Assembly: GCA_029561505.1 (NCBI GenBank)
Contig: JAKQXK010000341.1
Coordinates: forward strand, 1-6,937
Length of the DNA stretch: 6,937 nucleotides
Source: Spirochaetota bacterium
GTDB taxonomy: Bacteria > Spirochaetota > Leptospiria > Turneriellales > Turneriellaceae
Direction of reading: 5' to 3'
In this document: positions 1-5,646 of the stretch, piece after piece
Position numbering within the stretch: the stretch's first letter is position 1
Layout of the letters: each line of letters opens with the position of its first letter
Position numbers and translations under genes: made by a program
The notes under the pieces: model-generated
Seen by the model: only the letters and a program-made list of their open reading frames with translations
The model's database searches: none
Told to the model about the DNA's origin: nothing

Positions 1-1664
1 CCCAGCATCACGCGCCCCTGATGAATGCCGATGCCAATCTTGACCGCAGCGTAGTTATGCTGTGCGCGGCGTTGGTTCCATTCGCTCACGCGGTCGTGCA
101 TCGCGAGCGCGGCCTCGAGTGCATCTTCAGCCGACGAGGGAAAAAGCGCCATAACTGCGTCGCCGATATATTTGTCGATAAACCCGTGGTGGTCCCTGAT
201 CACGGGCCCCACTTTGTCGAGATATGAATTAATGAAGTCGAAGTTTTCTTTCGGCGTCATCTTTTCTGAAAGCGAAGTGAAACTGCGTATGTCAGAAAAC
301 AGCACAGCCATATCGCGCTGAACCTGGTCTCCGAGGTTAACGTCAAGAATGCTCGCCTTGTCGAGCATCTTCAGAAACTCAAATGGCACAAAGCGCCGCG
401 ACGCAGCATTAAATTTCTCGAGATTTTCATTCAGTTCTTCAGTTTCGTCGTGAAGGCGCACGAAACGGTTCGCGAGCACAAGCGCCATCGAAAGAATAAA
501 GAAAATAAATACGTAAGTCAGAAGCGGAGGCAGGTTAATTTTGGCCTGCCCGCTCAAGATGTCGAGAAACATCGTCACGAGAAGAATGATGAAGCTCACG
601 CTCATGATGATAGCATCTTTATTCTTACGCACCACCTCGCGTATGAGCACGATCGCCATACCCACGATATAAATCAACCAGACATATGTGACGATATTAT
701 TCTGAAGGTGATCCCATGTTTTGACGTCGTTGCTGAGGCACACCGCGAGGGCAACGCCGGCAATAATCGCATTGGCAGTGTATGCTGCAAGATCGAGAAC
801 TTTGACCCACAGACCTGGTTTTGGCTTATAGTAATTTCTGATAAAATAATAGAAGCTCGGTACGAGCAAGAACAGCGCAAGATATTGCATGCGCTTCCAG
901 AAAAAAAGTTTCAAACCGTATTCATATTTTATCTGCGTGTGCAATCCGCTGTAGAATACGAGCGCAATGGCAAAAATGGCAAAATAGAAATTCTCGCGTT
1001 CATTTCGGCGGCGAATAAAGAAGAGAAGAAAGTAGAGGCCGAAGGTCAGGTAAGCCACCAAGGCGAGCGAACTCCACAGGTTTTCGAGATAATAGGCGCC
1101 ATAGAGCTTATCTGCGGGACCTATCTCAATGCGGTCGCGGTAGATGCCCGATTCTTTGTCGAGTACGCCTTGCACGTCGACGATCAGGTCATTCGTGCCC
1201 GCGCGCAAGAGGCCGGCTGGTATGGCATAAACCCGTACCTTGTCATAGGCCTGCGGTTCGCTGCTCGCAAAGTCACCGGTCGCCGCGATGAGGCTGCCGT
1301 TGAGGTAAACACGGTCGCGGTCGTTGATTTCACCAATGCGTATGGCGAAAGGTAATGTCGGCACGATCGCCAGTTGAAACTGCAGCACATAGTGTGCAGG
1401 TTCGAGTCCGCTGATGCCCAGCTGCGGCGCTAGATTCGCCGGCACTCTCACAGCCGTGTAAGGCGGCGCTGTGAAGCTTTCGGCAGCTTTCAACTTTCGC
1501 GAAATATTCTGGGTAGTGTAAAAACCGCGTTTGGCAAGCCAGTTATGCCCCTCGGCCGAATTCAGGGGGGTAACTCTTTCAGGTGCCGCAGTCGGCGCCC
1601 CGGCGAAAAGTTTTGCTGTACCAAGTGCTGTCAGAGTTGCGATAAGAAGAAATCTATTTGGCAT
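1..1664 (-). CDS. 7TMR-DISM-type receptor adenylate cyclase (class III), 3' end beyond window
   Basis: Probably makes cAMP from ATP at the inner face of the cytoplasmic membrane in response to a periplasmic signal. Reading leftward from ATG 1664, 554 codons are open to the window edge. Residues 1-21 form a signal peptide (basic start, hydrophobic core, end near LFA/GAP). Residues about 30-190 are a beta-rich jelly-roll-like ectodomain (VYLNG at 119-123). Seven hydrophobic helices lie near 196-216, 226-241, 259-275, 290-310, 322-341, 351-370 and 379-396. A charged, probably coiled linker (398-418) and RFVPFEFL (424-431) lead into the cyclase domain: FSDIRSFT (456-463, metal Asp458) and DKYIGDAVMA (497-506, metal Asp502). 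Lys498 occupies the adenine-selecting position, favouring adenylate over guanylate cyclase. No HAMP domain is seen. The last part of the catalytic domain, with the transition-state Asn/Arg, lies off-window, so activity is inferred. The start overlaps the upstream esterase by 11 bp and has a strong Shine-Dalgarno, implying translational coupling. Confidence 0.93.
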   Translation of the reverse strand, partial: MPNRFLLIATLTALGTAKLFAGAPTAAPERVTPLNSAEGHNWLAKRGFYTTQNISRKLKAAESFTAPPYTAVRVPANLAPQLGISGLEPAHYVLQFQLAIVPTLPFAIRIGEINDRDRVYLNGSLIAATGDFASSEPQAYDKVRVYAIPAGLLRAGTNDLIVDVQGVLDKESGIYRDRIEIGPADKLYGAYYLENLWSSLALVAYLTFGLYFLLFFIRRRNERENFYFAIFAIALVFYSGLHTQIKYEYGLKLFFWKRMQYLALFLLVPSFYYFIRNYYKPKPGLWVKVLDLAAYTANAIIAGVALAVCLSNDVKTWDHLQNNIVTYVWLIYIVGMAIVLIREVVRKNKDAIIMSVSFIILLVTMFLDILSGQAKINLPPLLTYVFIFFILSMALVLANRFVRLHDETEELNENLEKFNAASRRFVPFEFLKMLDKASILDVNLGDQVQRDMAVLFSDIRSFTSLSEKMTPKENFDFINSYLDKVGPVIRDHHGFIDKYIGDAVMALFPSSAEDALEAALAMHDRVSEWNQRRAQHNYAAVKIGIGIHQGRVML

Positions 1665-2535
1665 GGCTGATCTCCCCCGATTGGCTCTTTATGAAGGCGG
1701 CGATCGCATCGCTGATATTGTCTTTTTCGGTATTGACGTGCATCACCATCGTCGTGTGGTCTGCACCGGGTATCGTTGCGAATTTCACCTGCTGCAGATT
1801 GTTTGCGGCAAATTCTGCCAGGTATTTTTGCCGCTGTTGCAGCAGAAAGTCGTCATCTTTTTCACCGAATAGAAGCAAAGCGGGCGGCGACCCTGTTCGA
1901 ACATGCGTTGCCGGTGATTGCTGCCGGTCGGTTTCACCTTTGCCAAAAAATGGCGTTGTCAGGCTCGCGTTGAACTCTTGGTCTTTTGACGCGCGCATAT
2001 GCGCAATATCAAGAATGGGCGATAGCGCGACGGCACCCCTCGCAGTCGCCGTGTCTGGCCCCCACAGCACCATCAGTGCAAGGTGACCACCTGCAGAGTG
2101 GCCACCTAAAAATATCTGTTGAGGATCTATGCCGTACAGCGCAGCTTTTTCCCTGATGAAGGCTGCCGCTGCAGTTACATCGGCCAACTGATCAGACAAA
2201 TTCGCGTGCGGAAACAAGCGATAGTCTATCACCGCAGTTGCGATACCGCGTTTCGCGAGTGCGATGCCGAAATTCTGGTAGAGCCCGGTAAACGGCTGGT
2301 AGTAGCCGCGCGATTGATTGCGCCAGTAGCCGCCGTGAATAAATATGAAGGCGGGTACTTTCTCAGTCGTGGCGCGCGGCTTATAGAGGTCGAGTACGCC
2401 GCCTGAGTGAGGCGAATATTGCAGATTGTCGTGGTATTCGACGTCGGCTTCGGCGCGCGCGCGGTCGCGCAGGTGGCAGCCGGCGAGCTGCAGCGCCGCG
2501 ATTGCCAGTGAGACCCTAAACAGCGAGATGCTCAT
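1654..2535 (-). CDS. Predicted lipoprotein alpha/beta-hydrolase (carboxylesterase / arylformamidase-like)
   Basis: A 293-aa serine hydrolase likely to cleave ester or amide bonds of a small substrate at the cell envelope. The N-terminus is a lipoprotein signal: short basic/hydrophobic stretch, then LQLAGC, with Cys20 the predicted lipidated residue. The hydrolase core has the oxyanion-hole motif HGGYW (67-71), nucleophile elbow GHSAGG (Ser147), a likely acid in EKDDD (probably Asp227) and catalytic His260 in GADH, so the triad looks complete. HGGYW plus GHSAGGHLA resembles the BD-FAE / kynurenine-formamidase branch of the esterase-lipase superfamily, but the substrate cannot be named. The ATG sits in an ATGA overlap with the stop of the E2 gene, preceded by GGGGTGA. 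Its 3' end overlaps the cyclase start by 11 bp, so it is the middle gene of a three-gene unit. The alternative, a non-lipidated secreted esterase, seems less likely given the clean lipobox. Confidence 0.87.
   Translation of the reverse strand: MSISLFRVSLAIAALQLAGCHLRDRARAEADVEYHDNLQYSPHSGGVLDLYKPRATTEKVPAFIFIHGGYWRNQSRGYYQPFTGLYQNFGIALAKRGIATAVIDYRLFPHANLSDQLADVTAAAAFIREKAALYGIDPQQIFLGGHSAGGHLALMVLWGPDTATARGAVALSPILDIAHMRASKDQEFNASLTTPFFGKGETDRQQSPATHVRTGSPPALLLFGEKDDDFLLQQRQKYLAEFAANNLQQVKFATIPGADHTTMVMHVNTEKDNISDAIAAFIKSQSGEISHAK
1672..1678 (-). promoter_or_regulatory. Shine-Dalgarno of the cyclase gene
   Basis: On the minus strand GGGGGAG ends 7 nt before ATG 1664, inside the last codons of the esterase gene. 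This purine run fixes the cyclase start and suits reinitiation or coupled translation from the overlapping upstream gene. Confidence 0.7.
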
Positions 2536-3818
2536 CGAATCACCCCGGGGTTCTCAAAATAGACTGCGAGATCGGCGAGAAAGGCGGCTCCGGCCGCGCC
2601 ATCGACGACGCGATGGTCACAGGCGAGATTCAGCGAGAGCATATCGGCGAACTTGATGGCCCCGCCTTCGCCTTCTATGGCCCGGCGTTCGCTGGCGCCT
2701 ACCGCCAGAATCGCCGCTTCGGGGGCATTGATGATTGCCTGAAAAGAGGTAATGCCCAGCATGCCGAGGTTTGAGATCGTGAAGGCACCGCCCGTGTATT
2801 CTTCGGGCTTTAATTTGCGCGCTCGGGCCCGCGCCGCCAGATCGGCCGAGGTAGCAGCAATTTCGAAGAGGGTCAGCTGGTCTGCGTTTCTGATCACCGG
2901 TGTGATGAGGCCGTCTTCAATGCTCACTGCGAAACCGACATCAATATTGGCGAGCTGTACAAAATGGTCGCCCGCGAATTGCCGCATGAGCGCCGGGTGC
3001 CCTCGCAGCGCCGCCGCGACCGCAGCGATAACGAAGTCATTGATCGACACCTTTTTCGGCAGATGCCCACCGCCGCCAGTCGCGTTGAGTTTTTCAAGCC
3101 CGGCGTTGATGTCTGCGCGCAAGTGCAAGAGCGCTGTCAGGTTAACCGTTCGGCTGAGATAAAAGTGTGGTACGGTTTGTTTTGATTCGGTCAGCCGTGC
3201 CGCGATGGTCTGCCGCATCGGTGTCATCGCAATCTTTGAATTCGCCAGACGAACGCCTGCCGCTGCGTTGCTACGCATCGCCGGCGGATTCTGCAGATCG
3301 CGGCTGACAATGCGGCCTTGCGGTCCGCTGCCACTGACGTTTTTCAGGTCAATGCCACCCTGCGAAGCGATTTTCTTTGCCAACGGTGACGCCTTGATAC
3401 GCCCGGCATCGGCATTCGCCGTTGGTGGTGGGGCCGTCGGCTTGGCTTGCACAGCGCCCGCAGCAGGCTCTGTAACTGTCACGGGTGCCGGCGGTTCTTT
3501 TTCTGCTGCGGCAGGCGGGGCAGGGGCGGTTGCCGGCGCAGCCTTAACTGCTCCCGCGACGAGCGCCGTGAAATCTTCACCCGGTTGCCCGATGACTGCG
3601 ACAGGCGCACCGACAAGCAGCTTATCACCTTTTTTGGCGAGCTGTTTGAGCAGCGTGCCCGAATCGAAGGCTTCGAGATCCATCACCGCCTTATCGGTTT
3701 CGATGGCAGCGATCACATCGCCTGGTTTTACCGATTCACCTTCTTTCTTCATCCATTCGACAAAAACCCCCTCTTTCATGGTGGGTGAAAGTTGAGTGAT
3801 TGTCGCGAGCTTTGCCAT
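2532..3818 (-). CDS. pdhC: Dihydrolipoamide acyltransferase, E2 of a pyruvate-dehydrogenase-type complex
   Basis: Core subunit of a cytoplasmic 2-oxoacid dehydrogenase complex, transferring the acetyl group from lipoyl-lysine to CoA. Its 428 aa show the full E2 order. A single lipoyl domain (about 2-77) carries ETDKA with lipoylated Lys43. An Ala/Pro-rich flexible linker spans about 88-137. The peripheral-subunit-binding domain (about 140-176) reads ASPLAKKIA then GPQGRIVSRDL. After a second linker, the catalytic domain (about 196-428) ends with DHRVVDG (401-407), giving catalytic His402 and Asp406. The LSPTM start of the lipoyl domain is typical of pyruvate-type E2s; a branched-chain or other 2-oxoacid E2 is the main alternative. 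An in-frame TGA at 3822-3824 leaves ATG 3818 as the first possible start. No Shine-Dalgarno is visible before it, unlike the two downstream genes. E1 and E3 are not adjacent: the next gene upstream is divergent map, and downstream lie an esterase and a cyclase. Confidence 0.96.
   Translation of the reverse strand: MAKLATITQLSPTMKEGVFVEWMKKEGESVKPGDVIAAIETDKAVMDLEAFDSGTLLKQLAKKGDKLLVGAPVAVIGQPGEDFTALVAGAVKAAPATAPAPPAAAEKEPPAPVTVTEPAAGAVQAKPTAPPPTANADAGRIKASPLAKKIASQGGIDLKNVSGSGPQGRIVSRDLQNPPAMRSNAAAGVRLANSKIAMTPMRQTIAARLTESKQTVPHFYLSRTVNLTALLHLRADINAGLEKLNATGGGGHLPKKVSINDFVIAAVAAALRGHPALMRQFAGDHFVQLANIDVGFAVSIEDGLITPVIRNADQLTLFEIAATSADLAARARARKLKPEEYTGGAFTISNLGMLGITSFQAIINAPEAAILAVGASERRAIEGEGGAIKFADMLSLNLACDHRVVDGAAGAAFLADLAVYFENPGVIR
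2540..2546 (-). promoter_or_regulatory. Shine-Dalgarno of the esterase gene, inside the E2 3' end
   Basis: GGGGTGA ends 4 nt before ATG 2535 on the minus strand. With the ATGA stop/start overlap this supports termination-reinitiation coupling between E2 and the esterase. Confidence 0.6.
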
Positions 3819-3825
3819 GCGTCAG

Positions 3826-3853
3826 CGGTTACGGCACGGCGACCGCGAGTCAA
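3826..3853 (-). promoter_or_regulatory. Candidate promoter of the E2-esterase-cyclase unit
   Basis: On the minus strand TTGACT (3848-3853) is followed after 16 nt by TAACCG (3826-3831). The -35 is good and the -10 poor. If used, transcription would start at or one base before ATG 3818, giving a leaderless mRNA, which would fit the absent Shine-Dalgarno. Read by eye only. Confidence 0.25.
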
Positions 3854-3913
3854 GCAATTGCGTGCGCGCTGGCACACTTTCGGTGCACGTTGCCGAACAG
3901 AACAAGCGACAGT

Positions 3914-3942
3914 CTGACTCGGCTGCGCCACGTGGTTATGCA
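3914..3942 (+). promoter_or_regulatory. Candidate promoter of map
   Basis: CTGACT (3914-3919), a 17-nt spacer and TATGCA (3937-3942) roughly match a sigma70 promoter (4/6 and 3/6). The predicted start near 3949 would leave a leader of about 17 nt containing the AGGA ribosome binding site. The -35 lies in an inverted copy of the sequence used as -35 on the other strand. Confidence 0.28.
3928..3935. promoter_or_regulatory. Perfect 8-bp palindrome CCACGTGG in the divergent intergenic region
   Basis: CCACGTGG is self-complementary and lies within the spacer of the candidate map promoter, 30 bp before the GTG start, where a repressor could block RNA polymerase. Eight-base palindromes also occur by chance, so the operator role is only a suggestion. 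Confidence 0.15.
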
Positions 3943-3956
3943 GTGCAGCGATTTTC

Positions 3957-3960
3957 AGGA
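3957..3960 (+). promoter_or_regulatory. Shine-Dalgarno supporting the GTG start of map
   Basis: AGGA lies 5 nt before GTG 3966. No in-frame ATG is nearby, and translation from this GTG gives a protein of normal MetAP length, so this site decides the start. Confidence 0.6.
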
Positions 3961-3965
3961 TACCC

Positions 3966-4748
3966 GTGGGCATAAACGTTTATACAACCAGCGAAATAGC
4001 GAAAATTCAGGCATCGGGTATGCTTGCGTTCGAGACGCACATGATGCTGCGCCCGTACATCAGACCCGGCGCTAACACTGCAGAACTCGATGCAATCGTG
4101 CGTGACTACCTGCGCCGCAAGAACGCGAAACCTTCGTTTCTGGGGTTTGGTGGTTTTCCCGGCGCGATCTGCACTTCGGTCAACGATGCGGTCGTGCACG
4201 GCCTGCCCAAACGCGAAGAGATACTCAAAGAGGGTGATATCATTGGCATCGATCTCGGCGTAATTCTGGGTGGCTATTTCTCTGACACAGCATGGACATG
4301 GCCCGTGGGTAAGGTTTCAGATGAAGCCAGAAAAATTATCGTCACCACGCAAGAATCGCTCTTCAAAGGTATACGCGAGGCGCGCGTCGAAAACCGTATG
4401 GGAGCGATCGGCGAAGCCGTACAGACGCACGCCGAAGCTGCCGGCTTCTCTGTCGTGCGCAGCCTCGTCGGGCATGGGGTCGGCAAGTCAGTTCACGAAG
4501 AACCGCAGGTGCCGAATTTTGGCCATAAAAAAAATGGCATGCGCCTTAAATCGGGCCTCGTGCTGGCGATTGAGCCGATGGTCAACGCGGGCACGCACGA
4601 CGTCACCACCGACAAAGACAAATGGACAATACGCACGCGCGATGGCCGCCTCAGCGCACATTTCGAACACACGGTCGCACTGACGGCATCAGGGCCTGTC
4701 AACTGCACCCTGCCAAAAGGCGCCGAAACCGACGTCTTCAAAATCTGA
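3966..4748 (+). CDS. map: Methionine aminopeptidase, type I
   Basis: Removes the initiator methionine from nascent proteins in the cytoplasm when the second residue is small. The 260-aa length is normal for a short type Ia enzyme without N-terminal extension. All five metal ligands are present: Asp96 (GIDLG), Asp107 (FSDTAWT), His170 (GHGVG), Glu203 (AIEPM) and Glu234 (HFEHT). The substrate-contacting histidines His78 (NDAVVHGLP) and His177 are also there. Each sits one residue before its E. coli MetAP counterpart, so the alignment is nearly gap-free to the last ligand. The start is GTG with an AGGA site 5 nt upstream. It is transcribed away from the E2 gene across a 147-bp divergent region. 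The SDR gene follows 54 bp downstream on the same strand with no clear terminator between, so co-transcription is possible. Ribosomal-protein or secY neighbours, common beside map in other bacteria, are absent here. Confidence 0.98.
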   Translation: MGINVYTTSEIAKIQASGMLAFETHMMLRPYIRPGANTAELDAIVRDYLRRKNAKPSFLGFGGFPGAICTSVNDAVVHGLPKREEILKEGDIIGIDLGVILGGYFSDTAWTWPVGKVSDEARKIIVTTQESLFKGIREARVENRMGAIGEAVQTHAEAAGFSVVRSLVGHGVGKSVHEEPQVPNFGHKKNGMRLKSGLVLAIEPMVNAGTHDVTTDKDKWTIRTRDGRLSAHFEHTVALTASGPVNCTLPKGAETDVFKI

Positions 4749-4802
4749 AACCAGCTCATTAATATCTGTCGACACAGTATACGGCGCGGGACAGTTAACC
4801 AC

Positions 4803-5564
4803 ATGCATATTTTTCTGACCGGCGCATCGACGGGCATAGGCAACGCGATCGCTCGTGAATTCGACGCGCATTTCAAAGGCGAAGCCTCAATTTCGCTGGT
4901 ATCGCGCAAACAGAACCTGCTCGAGGCCCTGGGTAAAGAGCTCAAGAGTAAATCTGCTGTGTATGCAGCCGACCTGTCAGAGCCCTCGGTCGCCGAAATG
5001 ACTCTTGATCGCGCGGTGAAAGAAAACGGGCCGATTGATATTCTCATCAATAACGCAGGCATGCAGAATATCGACCGCTTCGAAGCGATCAAGAACGAAG
5101 ATGCCGATAAACTCTTTAAGCTGAACTATACGACCCCGACGCGACTCATGCGCCGCGTCTTGCCCGAGATGCTAAAACGCAGCAGCGGCGCGATCATCAA
5201 TATCGCAAGCTTGGGGGGTATTACGCCGACGCCATTCATGTCTGAATATTGCGCGTCTAAAGCGGCACTCGCTTCGCTCGCCGTCGCGCTCGCAGGCGAA
5301 TACAAAGACACCCCGTTGCAATTTTTGACGGTTTACCCAGGCCCGGTCGAGACGCCAATGGCAGAATATGCGGGCGACCGTTTCGAAAAAGACGCGATGA
5401 AAAATATTCCTTTTGGCACCCCCGAAGGTCTCGCCAAAGAAATCCGCATCGCGTACGAAAAACGCCGCGGCAAGGTGATCTATCCTGCAGTTTACAAGAC
5501 CGCTGAAATGTTTCGCGACTTCTCGATCTGGGTTACAGCCCAGATGGCTCCCAAGCCACGATAG
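4803..5564 (+). CDS. Short-chain dehydrogenase/reductase (classical SDR)
   Basis: An NAD(P)(H)-dependent oxidoreductase of 253 aa acting on an unidentified alcohol or carbonyl substrate, probably in the cytoplasm. It has the Rossmann nucleotide motif TGASTGIG (6-13), NNAG (83-86), structural Asn108, and a catalytic set of Ser136, Tyr149 and Lys153 (YCASK). A PGPVETPM segment (179-186) forms the substrate-side loop. Arg35 just after the second beta strand (VSRK) suggests NADP(H) preference. The C-terminal part has basic and aromatic patches (RRGKVIYPAVYK), as in SDRs with a loosely membrane-associated tail; that is only a resemblance. The ATG is preceded by a weak GGGA 11 nt away, so the ribosome binding site is unclear, although no alternative start lies close by. 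The gene lies 54 bp after map and converges on the comEC-like gene. Nothing around it indicates a substrate. Confidence 0.93.
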   Translation: MHIFLTGASTGIGNAIAREFDAHFKGEASISLVSRKQNLLEALGKELKSKSAVYAADLSEPSVAEMTLDRAVKENGPIDILINNAGMQNIDRFEAIKNEDADKLFKLNYTTPTRLMRRVLPEMLKRSSGAIINIASLGGITPTPFMSEYCASKAALASLAVALAGEYKDTPLQFLTVYPGPVETPMAEYAGDRFEKDAMKNIPFGTPEGLAKEIRIAYEKRRGKVIYPAVYKTAEMFRDFSIWVTAQMAPKPR

Positions 5565-5571
5565 AGTCGAC

Positions 5572-5596
5572 CTGCCCTGAGTTCGCCGAAGGGTGG
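5572..5596. repeat. Imperfect palindrome in the convergent gap (REP-like or bidirectional terminator)
   Basis: The core CCCTGAGTTCGCCGAAGGG (5575-5593) pairs CCCT with AGGG, and the arms extend by G-U and C-G pairs in RNA. No T-run follows, so it is not a standard intrinsic terminator. It resembles the interspersed element CCCTGAGCTTGTCGAAGGG that I recall from many bacterial genomes; the resemblance is from memory and not tested here. It lies 8 bp past the SDR stop and about 50 bp past the comEC-like stop, where a bidirectional transcription end would be expected. Confidence 0.4.
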
Positions 5597-5646
5597 CCCC
5601 GAAACCAAGATAATGCAATTCTGTTGCGCGGGCAATTCGCACCTCG

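Noticed and set aside
450..1355. 301-codon plus-strand open frame opposite the cyclase gene
   Set aside because: It is in exact codon register antisense to the cyclase, so it stays open wherever the sense gene avoids TTA, CTA and TCA codons. Its product is a His/Lys/Glu-rich string with no recognisable fold, while the opposite strand encodes a clear membrane cyclase.
3205..3795. 196-codon plus-strand frame opposite the E2 gene
   Set aside because: Low-complexity Ala/Gly/Pro-rich product arising from the antisense of the E2 linker; the minus strand carries intact E2 motifs throughout.
3862..3888. Overlapping GTGC/GCAC/GTGC pairs that could form alternative hairpins in the divergent region
   Set aside because: Four-base arms are expected by chance in GC-rich DNA, and this stretch would probably not be in either transcript.
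4762..4780. Small hairpin CTGT-CGAC-ACAG after map as a terminator
   Set aside because: The stem is only 4 bp (a few more with a bulge) and no T-run follows, so it is too weak to call.
4746..4802. Possible readthrough fusion of map and the SDR (same frame, single TGA, then 18 open codons)
   Set aside because: Eighteen open codons in the right frame are expected fairly often by chance; both proteins have family-normal ends, and no readthrough context is evident.
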